Below are positions 10,898 to 24,237 of a DNA stretch of 64,000 bases, in pieces. The notes beneath the pieces are model-generated. The model worked only from the letters and a program-made list of their open reading frames with translations, did no database searches and was not told where the DNA came from. The stretch spans positions 15,288,991 through 15,352,990 of the forward strand of contig CM067521.1 in the NCBI GenBank assembly GCA_034509495.1. Direction: 5' to 3'. Numbering within the stretch: position 1 is the first letter of the stretch; each line of letters opens with the position of its first letter. This DNA is from Acestrorhynchus altus. Its lineage: Eukaryota; Chordata; Actinopteri; Characiformes; Acestrorhynchidae. The translations under genes and the position numbers were made by a program.

Positions 10898-11768
10898 GTA
10901 GGTAATTAAATTCTAAAGAAGGCCATTTACTCCAGATTTGCTGTACAAGGTGTGTTCAAAAAGTATTCAATCTTATTCATGAAAAATCAACAATCTTGCA
11001 GTGGTCTCCAGAGACCAATCTTGCAAACCCTTTAGAATTTAGTTCTAGAATAAGAATAAGGCTATTAAACTTCTCTAAAGAGTTTGGACTCCACCAATCC
11101 TAGATCCAAGACCATTATTCATCTCCCCAGGAGTGGTTAAACAAAAAATCACACCAGGTCCATGTAAAAGTCCATGAGGTCACAGAGGAACCCAAGGTAA
11201 CTTCTAAGAAACTTAAGGTCTTTCTCTCATTGGTTAATGAGGAGAACACTGAACAAAAATGGTGGGCCTGGCAAGGAGAAAACTGGTGCTGTCTAAAAAG
11301 AACATTGTTGGCCACCTGCAGTTGTTGTGGACAGATAAAACAAAACATTTTTTTTTTGGTTTAGATGACATGCATTATGTTTGGAGAAATCTTAATCTAA
11401 TAGAAATGTTGTAGAGAGACCTAATGCAAGCAGTTCATGGAAGGAAACCTGCTTACATTATTTCCTCAATAAATAAATAAATGAGCAAGTGTAATATTTT
11501 GCTTGATTTTGTTCTCCTTTCACGACGTGTGAAAATCTTATGTCTTAGGTCAAATTTATGCAGAAGTAAAGAAAATTCTAAAGGATTCACAAACTTTCAT
11601 GCACCAGTGTGTAGTACGATGTACAGAAGTAGCATATTTAGTCATTTATCATGTTTAAACTGAGCCAATAAATGATTACAGCAAACGATTTTGTACTTTA
11701 TAATATTGTTATAAGAGGTCCATCAGCTGTACAGTTGTAATGACTCGGGTATTGTTTCCCTATGACAG
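10898..11768. other. syn2 intron 6 with Tc1 remnant
   Basis: Most of this intron (about 10940-11612) is a degraded Tc1-like element; nothing else recognised. Confidence 0.6.
10940..11612. mobile_element. degraded Tc1-like element
   Basis: Worn transposase-region sequence (11070-11330, around 'gaacattgttggcc' and 'gacagataaaac') is followed by a typical right end: 'tcaataaataaataaatgag', 'tatgcagaagtaaa' and 'attcacaaactttcatgcac' (to about 11608). The end region belongs to the same family as the element at 34126-35106. Confidence 0.65.
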
Positions 11769-11911
11769 GTTAAAATTGACAATCACAGCGACTTCCAAGA
11801 CATTGCCAGTGTGGTTGCCATCACTCAGACCTACACCACTACAGAACCTTTTATTGATGCCAAGTACGACATCAGGGTGCAGAAGATCGGTAATGACTAC
11901 AAATCATATAT
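11769..11911 (+). CDS. syn2: syn2 exon 7
   Basis: 143 bp. Reads VKIDNHSDFQDIASVVAITQ, then TYTTTEPFIDAKYDIRVQKI and GNDYKSY; the next Met codon is split. Donor GTAAGT at 11912. Close match to vertebrate synapsin domain C; forms part of the dimer and ATP-binding core. Confidence 0.96.
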
Positions 11912-13315
11912 GTAAGTGCACAAGGCTCCACGAGTCGTATTTTTTGCATTTGCCTTTTACAGTCAGTCCTGCTGGTGATGATGGATGATTGAGGTGTTGG
12001 AGCCATGAGGCATGGGTCAGCCCACACTAATGTTTTGTTGTTGGATCACCGAATGCCTCAACAATTTTGAACATATTAAAGTTAATGGCTCTGTTAATTC
12101 TAATGTCCCAAAAATTATAGTTTGAACATCTTAATTATCAGTTGTTGTTGTTGTTGTTGTTGTTGTCAGCAGCAGCCCTGATTACATATACCAAGTCATA
12201 GTAGTCAAGTTTATGGCTGACAGACACTGCTTTTATATTGTCATATCAAGGAAGGCTTTTGCAGACATAAAGTACCGTATATTGAAGCATCCAATTACAG
12301 TTTAACAGGTTCTTTTGTACATGTGCATTAATGTTGCATCCATAATGAAGCGTCAAAGTGCAGTGCTATTTGGAACGAAAATAAAGGTTACTGTGTTTGC
12401 TATCTTGTCTGTGTATTTTGCTTCCTTGTTTCAGTTGGTCAGCTTTTATTTTAATGTCAGCATGTGTGCGCTGCGTTTTTGTTCTCCTGGTGTTTGTTCT
12501 GTTTAATAAATATTCAATTCCGTGAGTACGTCCGCCTCCTCACCTGTTGGTCTGACAGTTGCCAGGAACAATAAATAATACAATTTTGACTTATATGGGC
12601 AATACTTATGGAGCTACACAGACGTGGTGTCTCTAAGTATGGTGTATATGGGGTATATGGCAACTTGCCAAACATCTCCGCATGGAGTCGTAGAGATTCC
12701 TACAAGTGTCCTGCAATAGTCCTTCCCATGCAGCTTAATATTCTCACTCAGTTTCTACAAATTTTGTAGTAGGAGTGCAGTGCTGATATAGCATTTACTA
12801 GCATCCCATAGATGTTCAGTTAGGGTTAGTGATAATTAATAATATCTGTGTCTTCAAGGCAAGCTCTTGAGACAGCAACAGTATGCGAATAAGTGTTGTC
12901 CTGTTAGACTGGAGTGTATGGACACTGCCGGCAGGACTTCATTAACATAACTTTGAGCTGTCAAAGTGCCTGTAATGAAGATCAAATGTGATGTGACATA
13001 ATAAAAAATTACACCCCACATGAAGACATGGTGGGGCCAAGTCCCAAGATCAGCAGTTTGTTGTCATGTGTCACACACACAACAATAAACCGCTGATCTT
13101 GGCCCTGACCGTGGTGCGGATTCGTTGGATATCAAAAGCGGGACTTAGTGACAGTCTGGCACAACACCACTGCGGTCATGCTTTGTAATCAAGTGATTCC
13201 TTCTGTGAGCAACTATTTTTTAATGATATGTTTATATACAGGCCTCTAGACATTAGACCACTTTATGTAGATGAAGGAATTAAGTACATTTTGATTGTTG
13301 TATTTTGTTTGGCAG
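11912..13315. other. syn2 intron 7
   Basis: Contains a (GTT)n run at 12141-12166 and, at about 12600-13170, a worn interspersed repeat of unclear class (its 'tgaagatcaaatgtgatgtg' and 'gccaagtccc' phrases suggest a decayed transposon). No gene seen. Confidence 0.45.
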
Positions 13316-13390
13316 GAGGACATCCATTTCTGGTAACTGGAAGTCCAACACTGGTTCTGCGATGCTGGAGCAAGTAGCCATGACTGAAAG
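13316..13390 (+). CDS. syn2: syn2 exon 8
   Basis: 75 bp. Completes Met, then RTSISGNWKSNTGSAMLEQV and AMTE, with the Arg codon split. This is the flexible multifunctional loop that closes over the bound nucleotide in synapsins. Acceptor TTGGCAG, donor GTGAGT. Confidence 0.96.
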
Positions 13391-16389
13391 GTGAGTGCTT
13401 GAGTTTTGTTCACATGGCTTGAAACTGGCCCAACACACTGTTGCAGCAGCATTCAGTCATAACTGTGAAACATCTGGTGCAGTTACTGTATATAAATCAC
13501 CCCAGCTGTGGAGCAGTCCACCTGATTGAGAAATAATGATTGTTTGATTGTGTTTAATTGAGCTCAACACGTGGGGGACAAAATATTTAGAACATTAGAA
13601 TGTTGGAATCACACCTGGTGGATAAGGAGGTGTAAATTGTGCTGCAGTTGGGTTGTTATTTTAGTTGATTTCAAGATTTCTGTTTTATTTCCAGATGGAT
13701 TTTTTGTATTTACAGTTAGGCTTATATATTTATCTTAGAGTCACATACTGTATATCTAAATATCATTATTAGTAAGTCATTATTAGCAATCAACAACCCT
13801 GCAAAAATCTATAAAACTCCTGCTTTTGGTTTCTTTTTCTTTTGTTTGGGCTGAAATAATAGTCTATGCTTGAACATTAGCATATGGAGCCTATTTCTCC
13901 TTACAATTCAAACATGTTGCAATGTCAGAGCTCGTACCTGGAAAAAGGTCATTGTGCACTTTAGGGCAGAAGAGGATTACACATCTTATACTTCCCCAAA
14001 TGCCATAAAGTTCTGTAAATCAGAGGTATTAAATATTATCTTGACTCTCAGGCCTCCCTGTGAATGGAATATTCCACGTTTTACAAAAGATAAATCTGCA
14101 GTAATTGTTGATTCATTCATAATCACCATTTCTGTGATTAAATGCACATTCCTGTAGCAAGTGGTGCCAGATTGGATAAGCTTTACAAAATACTAACAAA
14201 ATCCCAGTCAGACTAATGATAAACTGTAGGAATCTTATTAGTGACGTTTCAAAACGTTACGTTTCCAGTTTAAAATGTTATGATTGCTGGTTTGATTACT
14301 GGTGAACATCAGAAAGTCGGAAAGCACTGGGTATACATCTGATATATATCTGACATCCTCTGTAAATACAATGCTAATAAACTTTGTAATACTATTTTAC
14401 TGGTGCTGTGTGGTGTTGAATCTTGAACTCAGGTTGATGAGGTACTCTCAAATCTTTGAAAAGGAAATTTGACTTGTGTTGGTGTTCTATTTAAAATATT
14501 CCTCCTGAAACGCTGACAACCCAGTTCAAATGTAACACAGTTCATTTAGTTTTTTTTAAAAATCAAATCAAATCAAATGAACATTTTTTTTGTATAGCTC
14601 TCACATCACAACTGAAGTTGTCACAGAGCAGCTTCACAGAAATCAAGAAATAAAAAGGTTAACACAGGAACAAAGGATAAATGATTATAAAATATTATAT
14701 TATATTATATTTTATATTACATTGTATTTTGTATTTATTGAACAGTTTGGAAAATAAATATAGTAAGAAATTCATAAACTGAGCTTTGAACATCGTGTTT
14801 AATGTGTTTTGCATTTCCTTCCTTTGAATTATAGTTCCTTAACTAGTTGCTACATCAAAGTACATCAAACTGTTCTCCAGCTCCTTACTCAGACCAACAC
14901 ATCACACTCTGCTTCCCACTCACTGTATTTCTTGTTCATTTGTCTGTGTCTTTGTGTTGTGAATTCTTGTGATCTCAACCCCAGTGGAGAGGGCTGATTC
15001 ATAGGGCTGAGACAGGCCAACCTCATGAGATAAATGTCTCAGTGCCACCAAAAACATGTACCATGAACAGATCAACAGTTACCGCAGCCTCGTCAAGTCT
15101 CTGTCTGCATGCTGAGGGCTTGTAAAAAGGCAGGGCGATTCCACTGAAGCGATTGCAGCTGAATCAAAATCAGGGCGAGCAGACAAGAAATCGGCTGCTC
15201 CATCTCTGGATCTGCTCCATTGTTTTATCCTATTTAGTTTTGCTCTGCTTTTGTGCTCAGAGGATTTACTTTACTAAAGGCGTTTCTGTTGCTATTTACT
15301 TCACAACACCATTCTGCAGAGTGATACAGTGTTTGCCAAAAAATAGTGTGTTGTGGTGATAACAGCACTGTTTGAAAGTTTCTCAACCAATCAGCTTGTG
15401 TGGCCAGAATTAGCTGTTGTATAATACTTTCCAAAGCATGGTTTTCGTTTGAGCTGATATAAAACCAGTCTAAATGGATGAAGTGTGCTGTTCTAAAAAG
15501 TCTAGTATTGTACTTTTATGTTTAGTGCTCAAATAGCTTTAAAATATGAACATTGGAACACCCTTTTAAAAACTATTTTATAGTGCATCCTACACTGATT
15601 CTATAGATATATAAATCTATATAAACAGAGGTACCAAAAGTTATGGGATATCAGTATGTAAACAGATTATCAAGTGGCTCTCAGGAGATGGCTTGGTAAA
15701 GCCCACACCTCTATAAGTTGCAACATGAATTATCAGAGTGAAGCATGATGCTTGCCTGATGGATGGGATATTCCTTTACCAGTTCGAGTTGTGTTTGCGT
15801 TTAACATTCCTTAATTCATGGTGTCATATTCCCTGGGAATATATCATTGAATCAATTCTGGACAACGTGGATACAATGGTATCATACATTATCCTGCTGG
15901 AATATCCCCTCATTGTGGGGGTACATGAAGAATGTCTGTAACCACCACTGGCCTGCATAGTGCCTTGTTGATACCTGGGGTCCATAGCTTCATCGGGTCT
16001 GTGCTACAAACATTCCCCCCAGCACCTGAAACAAGTGGTACCATGTCTCATTAACACGTTCCGTGTATTGCCAGTTCTCTTGGGTCCAGTTAGCAACCCC
16101 ACAACCCCAGTTGAGGAACTGTGTCCAGTCTTGTGGTTTTAACTGAGGCAACTTGGTGGATCTTTTGCTCCCATATTCCATGGAAGCTAAATAACTGACC
16201 TATGGATGGTAATGCCTTATATGGATTGAGGAACTTATACAGTAGTGGGCATTCCCAAGTCTGACATAATGCCACGTCAATTACAGACTTCTTATTTTCT
16301 AATTATACTTTTGAGCCAAATTGTGAATTTTATGTTACAAAATTATGATCTCATTTGTCACCATTGTCTTCTGGTCCTTGTCTCCATAG
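13391..16389. other. syn2 intron 8
   Basis: No exon recognised. A short TATTA-type run lies at 14694-14715. About 15625-16275 is a worn interspersed repeat that begins near 'ggtaccaaaagttatgggat' and ends near 'cattcccaagtctgacataa'; its class is unknown. The rest is ordinary AT-rich intron. Confidence 0.4.
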
Positions 16390-16492
16390 GTACAAGCTGT
16401 GGGTGGATGCCTGCTCAGAGATCTTCGGAGGGCTGGATATCTGTGCAGTTAAAGCCATACATGGAAAGGATGGGAAAGACTATATCACTGAG
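16390..16492 (+). CDS. syn2: syn2 exon 9
   Basis: 103 bp. Completes Arg, then YKLWVDACSEIFGGLDICAV and KAIHGKDGKDYITE. Acceptor CTCCATAG, donor GTGAGA. Carries acidic residues used for metal and nucleotide binding in the synapsin ATP-grasp domain (family knowledge). Confidence 0.96.
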
Positions 16493-17309
16493 GTGAGACT
16501 GACTAACAGCAGTATAACCAAGAACGATTTAAGATTTAATTAAGGTTTAATTGCAAATAGGCAGCAATGTTATTCTTACATTTCACTGCCTGTTACACTG
16601 GTATTATTGCAGCGCAGCAGTAACAGCTTGCATGACTTGTTCATGCATTATTCCAAATCCACTCCCAAGGGTCCTTGAATAATATATGGAATAATAATGA
16701 AATTGTATAGATTATGATTAGCCTAGAAATGTAATAGGCCTACACAAGATAAATGAAAATCTCACAATGCTGTGCTGCTAGAATATTAAAAAAATGGCAT
16801 TTATTGCAAACATTTATCTGCAGGCGACTGAGCCTAGTTGTCAGTTTCAGTGGCTGTATTTGGCTGAAGTGAAGGGTTTACTCTCATCATGCTAGGACAT
16901 GCAGAATAACTGTGGTTTTATATTTTTGTGGGGCAGGATAGGAGGCGTTTACCACAGTGATTGGGCACCATTATTCTCAGTGTGCAGACAGGGGGCGTAA
17001 ATTAACAGTGGTTTCCAGGGAAAAATCATAAAACTGTTTCCAGTTAAGGGGAATTTTATGCCTATTTATAAAAACAAACCAGCAGTGACACATCACTCAT
17101 TTACAATCTCTTATTTTTATTATTTCTTGCCGTGACTTCTGTTGTTTACATCACACGCTTAACAGTAGAATTCTGTATACACACCCTTTGTGTGTCACAG
17201 CAGTAAAACTACTGACAGGTGAAGTGAGTAACACTGATGTTATTCAACGAGCTGGTTCCAATGGCACTTCTCAAGAAGTGGATCTATTAAGCAGCAACTG
17301 AACAGCCAG

Positions 17310-17590
17310 TTCTGTGATGGCTGGAAAACTGGGTCACAACATCTCCAAAACATTAGGAGGGTCATGTGGGGTGTTCCCAGTATGCAGTGGTCGGTACCTA
17401 CCAAAAGTACTCAGAGCAAGAGCAATCAGTGAACAAGCTGATAACAGGTCCAGGATTGCCCAAAGCTCACTTATACTCAGAGAGGTCCACAAATTACAGG
17501 AGGTAAAGAATCTGCTGCTACTATTGGTCTTGCTGCCAGGTACCACAGGACACCTTCAGAGGTCTTGTGGAGAGATATACCTCGGAGCTA
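17310..17590 (-). repeat. interspersed MITE-like repeat, family A
   Basis: Minus-oriented copy with 'aaaactgggtcacaacatct', 'ggtgttcccagtatgcagtg' and 'caggacaccttcagaggt'. The open frames on both strands here follow from the repeat. Confidence 0.75.
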
Positions 17591-17630
17591 TTAGTGCCAC
17601 ATATAAATATAATAAACACATGTTCATTCA

Positions 17631-17749
<119 letters not shown>

Positions 17750-18616
17750 TCCTTAGACCCTTCAACCACACCTTTCATCACAATAGACCTAATGTTTACA
17801 CTAATGCCGCACCCTAGGCCCAATTACCAATGCCACGATTGCATTTTGTTTTTTGCTTTCTTACAATTGCAGGAATGTAGCCCACCAAAGATTGCTGATG
17901 GAAGGAGAGTAATGGGGGGTTTGTAGGTTGTAAACAGAAGGTTGTTCAAAAGAAGAAGAAAAAAACAAAACATTTGAGAATCAATTTGTTTGGATGCTTC
18001 ACAGAGAAATCAATTTATAGACTTGTTTTCTTCACACTTTCATCACCTAGCTACCAATGTGACACTTCAGTGTGGTGCAAGAGTGACACGCCATTGGGTT
18101 GCAGAAAGGGAAAGGCATACACACTCTCACGCAATGTTTACCTTCATTTCATCACAGATGCTGCTGTTGACGTCACGGTATTGTTCCTCGTTGAACTTTG
18201 CCACTCGCTGAAAATGCGACCAGGAACTGGAAGGAAAATCTAGTTATGATTGCCTCGTGTGTCTTCTGAATGGTCAGGTGTTTCTATGGAGTATCGTGTC
18301 AATAATTGTTTGTGGCCTTCTCATTTATAGCTACTGTACCAGTGGAAGAAATGCTGGTTCAAGCTTTGTTATTTAAAGTGTTTCTGGAGGTTTTGAATGT
18401 ACAGTATGTAAACATATTTTTACCTAATCTGCACAATTTGTAAGGCTGATGGGATGGTCATTCCTTAGTACAGACCCTTATTTGAATTATGGAGCAATTT
18501 TTAGGTGAAACTACATTCGCTGAGTCTGAGTTCCAGCTGTCAGCAAACATTAACATCATGATAGTGTAGTTTCACTGTGGTTTTGATAAAAGTGAATCTG
18601 TATGAACTACAGAAAC

Positions 18617-18850
18617 AATGTCCAACAGCACCTGTCCAAAACATTAGGCAGGTCTTGTGTGGTGTTTCTGGTATGCAGTGGTCAGTAGCTACTAAAACTG
18701 CTCCCAGAAAGGACAACCACTGGGCCATTTTACAACAGGGTCATGGGTGCCCATGGCTCATTGATGCTCACAATGGTCCCAGGACTTAAAGGATCTGCTG
18801 TAACATTGGTCTCGATGCCATATACCACAGAACACTGTGACAGTTTAGAG
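18617..18850 (-). repeat. interspersed MITE-like repeat, family A
   Basis: Second minus-oriented copy in this intron, about 1 kb from the first, with 'ccaaaacattaggcaggtct' and 'tgcagtggtcagtagctact'. Confidence 0.7.
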
Positions 18851-19209
18851 CTGTTTCTTCAGTTTAGAGGATGTACACACTAATATGGCTGATTGCTATA
18901 CAAAATCATTTTCATTTGCTTTTACAGTATAGCTCTTTTTGAGTCAAGTCGTTTGAAAGTCATTTTGTACATCAAACACAAAAATGGGTTCTGGATCAAC
19001 ACTGGAAAGTGGCGGATCTGGATTTTAAGTCCTGACTGCAACCCTTATGTGCATTTTCCAGGTAACTTTCATTGAAATGTTTTTTTTTTGGGTTTTTTTT
19101 GCAGTATCATAAGAAGAAGGAAAATGAAGTCTTGCTAAACATTTGTCACAAGCCTTTTTTGGAGCCATGACCATACTGACCTCTTGGCATCCCAAAATGA
19201 TGGTTTTAA

Positions 19210-19860
19210 TTGAACCTCATAATGACAAGTCCTGTTTCCCATCCTGAAAAACTTAAAAAATGCAGAACAGTTGAATGGGAGGCTACGGTTACAATTACGG
19301 AATGGTTTGTCTCAGTAATCTCGCCCTTCCTCGGGCTAGATGAGATCAGGTTGGACTTTGGTGTGGTAACAGAGATGCCAATTAGATTTCCATTACGGAG
19401 GGATGTGGGTATGCTTTTCTTCTGCCTCATCGTTCCTTCTGGGGTACCGCAGTGACAAAGCAGCCAAATCCCACTGCCACGCTGTCGCTGTCGTGCAGAC
19501 AGACCATCAACTGTCTCAATATCTCTTCCAGAAGATATAGAGCAGCTGTCCTCCTATAATAACGTTACAGTCAGCTCGCCTCATTCATCTTCAGATGGGT
19601 GAAATCGTGGTGACATATTCCCTCCCATACATTTTGCTGTGGAGATGATTGCCATGGCGATGTTCAGCTTCATCATGTGCGGCCTCGCTGACACAGCATG
19701 GCTGGTCCAGGTTTCCATGACAACTGTTTTCTGATGTTTCTTCGTGTTGCTTCCTGCAGCCATCCACTTTGGAGCATGTCCAGTAGGCCTCACCGAAATT
19801 ACCCACACATCTGAATTTCGGCTCTGCACAGCTCTGCTTCTACTATGAATGTGAATTGGT
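19210..19860. other. GC-richer, repeat-free block; candidate conserved element
   Basis: Distinctly less AT-rich than the flanks and free of recognisable repeats. It has short open frames on both strands, but none looks like a known protein and none has convincing splice sites. It contains a homeodomain-type core (CCAATTAGATTTCC near 19378). Possible intronic enhancer; not provable from one sequence. Confidence 0.3.
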
Positions 19861-22673
19861 TGAATAAGGGCTAAATGGTTTTAATATATAATATGTTACA
19901 GACATATATTATTAATAATAATGTAATTTGTGTTCTCAGTCTGATTAGAGTGGGTAGGTGACTCAGTGGGATCGTCACTGAAAAACATAAAAGAATTTTA
20001 TATATAGTTAAAAGCAGTTAAAAAGTTAAAAACAGTTAAAAGCAGTTAAAAATGACATAAGAATTCTCTCATGAGTTACCGCCCCAGTTTGGTTGGCATA
20101 ATTACTCAAACAGTTTTGGGGTAATGTTTTGTGTTGCGGAAGGGCAGATGGAGACTTTTATTCTACTTAAAAATAGAAAAATTAATGTTTTATTCCAAAA
20201 GCATAAAGCATCTCAGATTATGAGAAAAGATCTGATTCATAATTAGAAATGCTTTTAAACTAATGAGTAAAATTTAATTGTCAAATCATATTCAAATAAT
20301 TACAAATAAGTTCTGATTTTGAGAAAATGTTTCAAAATATCAAGAAAGCAAAATAATGTCTTAAAGGTTCAAAATAAAGATATTTAATTTACAAAAAGAA
20401 ATCCTGAAAAATATGTTTGATTTTTTTTAATTGGTGGGAAATTGGCTTCCAAAGATATCTGAAAGAAAAATGTACATTTTAAAAATATTCAGAGACATGT
20501 GAACAGAGCCTAAGACTACCACTGTTGTCAGGAGGATGAGAGCTTCTCTGAAGTCCAAAAACAACTTTAACACTCAGCTAAATGCTCCAAAACTTTCAGG
20601 GCACACAGCCTTAGGTTGTGGGGAAAAAAAACCATGCTCTTAATCTTGTCAAGTACATATTGCAGTTTCTTGTGAAGCACACTAATTGTGTTATCTGGCT
20701 CTAGATAGCAGCCTACAGAAATTGTGCAGAAGGCTCCATTCATCAAATCTGCACTGTTTCTGCTCACAAAAAATTCACAGTAAGGCTGAAGCTACAGTAG
20801 AGATGTTTTATATAATGCATATTTGTTTCATGCTGTACTCACGCTTTACATCTTACTTACATAATTTAACCTACTTCAACCAGAAAACAAGAAATTAGCC
20901 TAATTGCTGCCTTGTAGACTGTCGGATATGAGGAAACTGATGATCTTCCAGTCTGTTCAAAACGCTCAAAGCCCAGAGGAGGCCTGATGTTGCTTATCTT
21001 GCTTATGTAACACACTCTGACAGAGAGAGGCTCTCCACATGACCATGAGCCTTTTGGATGTTCCTGCCCTCAGCAGCTCTGTGCTTTGACCTTCTCTGAA
21101 TGATGTGAGGTATGAAAGGCTCTGTCACACCAAGATCAAGATAGAGGTTTTTGAGAATATAGAGTCACAGACCTGAAATGAAGGATTTAGTGGCTTTTGT
21201 CTTTCAAACTGCCTATTTGCAGTTTGAGTGGATGGACAAACGAGGCCAGATTGCAGACCTCTTGTAGACCACTGCAATACACTTGTGCATTCAGGTTTGA
21301 CACTTTCATTTCTTCTAAGTAACCAGTGTAGACTCTTGGATTAGTCTATTAAGATCTTCTAAAACAATTTGTTCCACTTCTGCACAAAACCAAATAATGA
21401 GATCTCCTTTCTACCTAAGGTGCTAAAACATAGTTAATGAACTTTGATGGCACGTCAGAAGAATACACAGCAAACACAATTACCCAGATTCAGGGAATGC
21501 ATTGTCAGAGAAAGTAATATTACGAACAAATATCATTGCAAATAATGCTCCAAGAAAGAGTGGTTAGAATCAAATGCAACATCACAGAGATAATACTATA
21601 TTTTTGGGGCCCCTGTTGGACACGCTCTACCCTGAATTCAATGCAATCTGGACATATTCCTGGGAAACTTTTGCTGTGTGTGGACGAACATTATCCTGCT
21701 GAAAAATGCCAGTTGGAAGCCCTGCCAAAGGAGGGAACACCCAGGATATCCTGCACATATTACTGAGATGTTAGTGTCGACTGTGACAGCTCCCTAGATC
21801 TTCACAACAGCCATACAGGTAGCGTGTTGTTCCACAGGGCGCGCACTACAAGGATCCTGACTGTAGTTGCTAAAGACAATACAGTTCCATTCCGTAGCAG
21901 GTTTTTCATTCTCAACACCACTGCAAAAGAAGGTGATGGTGGATTGAAATGCCCATCCTGTTTCTTAGACCAATAATGTACCCCCTCTCAAAGTCTGTCA
22001 GATGGCCAAATATCTTTGACTGCATTGTAGAGGCATGTTTAGCAGCTAAGAGGTACACTACACTAAAGTAGCCACTGAGAGACTTTTTATATGGCAGTAC
22101 GTGGTGCACTTTATACCCTCTTATGCCCAAAGACCCAGTCTCTATTGAGACCACACCTATAATCATTTACATATCTGCCTAGGGTTGGAAGTCAAGTGAA
22201 GGTCTTGAAGACCAAGAAAACTTAAAACACTTTAACTGTTTAACTGAGATTCTGGAGTGGTGGTACGCTGCAGTGACACCTACACATATACTGTATGTCC
22301 GTCATGGAGGAGAGTAATCAAACGAGAACCTTTCCTGTGTCCTCGGGTACAAACTTTTGAAACTGCAAAAGTAATATTGAAATACTGAGCATTTTACTAC
22401 AACGTCAAATGTTGTTCATTGATCAAGCCAGAAAACAGTGTAGACTGAGGAAAGATACTATTTTGTTTCACTTTCCTGATGTTTAACAACAATCAACAGC
22501 ATATCCATGCAGTTCCTGTCAAAACCAGAACTGTGACATCTGGATACCTGTAATGGATGCGTTTGATGAGTTAACTTGGACCTCATCATGAGTACCAGAG
22601 AATAAACCAATGGGAACATTAAGGCACACCTCAAGTCACTATCGCACCATGACATTGTGTTCTCTGTCTACAG

Positions 22674-22826
22674 GTGGTGGGTTCCTCCATGCAACTAATA
22701 GGAGAGCACCAGGCAGAAGACAGGCAGCTGATAGCTGAGGTGGTCCTGACCAAGATGAACCAAGTGGCAACTCGCACACCAGCTCGCCCTGCACAGAGAC
22801 CTCCAGCTGCTGCCCAGCAGCCACAG
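22674..22826 (+). CDS. syn2: syn2 exon 10
   Basis: 153 bp, phase 0 to 0. Reads VVGSSMQLIGEHQAEDRQLI then AEVVLTKMNQVATRTPARPA and ends in Pro/Gln-rich AAAQQPQ. It holds the last helix of domain C and the start of the proline-rich tail. Acceptor TCTACAG, donor GTAAGC. Confidence 0.95.
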
Positions 22827-23647
22827 GTAAGCCAATCTTCTGATGTTAAAGCCAGTAGGCTGCTTACCCTCCATGTAGCAATTTCAACCACTATCCTTAA
22901 ATCTTCTACTGGTTCAGGTGATTTACAGTTAAGTTTTCCTGTTTTTATCTCATGTAAGCACAGTGAAGTCTCAGGAAAATGGTTTGCACTCAAAGTGTGT
23001 TAAGTCCAGTGATGTTTGAGCCTGGCGCCACCTGCTGTACAGTCAAAACAAACTACCGCATAAAACTTCTGAATCTTTAATACCAATATGATTAATGTTC
23101 CTAGCATGTGTGTGCAGGAGAAAGTAGTGCATGACATATTTTGGTTTCATAAAAATTGGATACATGTTATTTCAAAAAAATAAAATGTACATTTTGAGCA
23201 TCTACTGTGTTTCAGCAATTCAGACAAAGGTTTGTGGAAGGGTTCATGCTACAAATTGCCTCTGAGGTGGGATAGTTGTAACACACCAAGGTGATAGAAC
23301 AGTCTGTTCATGCAATGTAATTGCACGCTGACAGAATCAAAGTATATTTTTAGACGTTTCTGACTAAAACATACAACAAATACATTAATAGGATATTGAG
23401 TGTGTGAAACTACCTCCGCAATGTTTGGAACCTGTACGTTAGCATGGAAAATGAGTCATATAATATAGGAGTGAATACTGAAACGTAAACACTCATCTTG
23501 AAAATGTCTGTCTGATAATTAACATAATTTGCAGAAGAGTTTGCAGTGATCAATGTTATCTGCAGTCGTTTAGAATGAACCACAACACAGAAATATCCTG
23601 TTTATTATATGTGTATTCTATGTATGTATATGTATGTGTCTTCACAG
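22827..23647. other. syn2 intron 10
   Basis: 820 bp of plain AT-rich sequence; nothing recognised. Confidence 0.5.
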
Positions 23648-23714
23648 AGCTCTGCCTTAAAGGAAGGCCTGCCTGACCCCAACAGGACTCCATCCCAGCG
23701 TGTTCCTCCTCAAG
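23648..23714 (+). CDS. syn2: syn2 exon 11
   Basis: 67 bp. Reads SSALKEGLPDPNRTPSQRVP then PQ and one base of Gly. It matches the mammalian 'LKDP..KTPPQRPPPQG' segment. The acceptor (CTTCACAG) is good, but the donor is CAAG|GTTGTT, poor at positions +3 to +5. The phase fits exon 12 exactly, and skipping this exon would shift the frame. Confidence 0.82.
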
Positions 23715-24237
23715 GTTGTTTACAGTACATTCTCGACTGTAATGGAGTTGCTGTAGGAGCAAAACAAGTCCAGGCAAAGTGATTTTCTCCACAGAAAGGC
23801 CAGACAAATGGTTAAGGTGCAGTGAAAAAGACAACTGCACATGTTAGTCATTGAAAGCTGATTGGGGTTCAGCTTTTCAGAAGTCTTTTAGTTGGCCTTG
23901 ACTTCAGCCCCTTCTCACACTCGATACTTGAAACATTACAGGATGCCTTTACAGTGTTGTTTGTGCTTTGCTTCATGCACTAATGAAGGCTTTACAAAAT
24001 CCTGGTACAACTAAAATCTTTTCATGCCATACAATAAGATTAGATTTGCCTATTTTTGCCTAAATTAAATAAAACATGCTCCTCCATTGTTTTTACCCTT
24101 GAAACAAAGCTATAATCTCAGTTAAAGCAAATGTGTTACAGTAAAAATTTACTAGACTGTTACACATGAGCTTCTGAGGCGAATGAAAACTGTTGACATT
24201 GTCAAATGTTAACGTGAGACACCTTTAGGGTCAGGAT

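Noticed and set aside
13870..14157. 95-codon open frame in syn2 intron 8, briefly considered as a conserved element or exon
   Set aside because: No splice sites fit synapsin, which is already complete in phase, and composition matches neighbouring intron.
22631..22993. 120-codon minus-strand frame opposite syn2 exon 10
   Set aside because: Shadow of a real exon.
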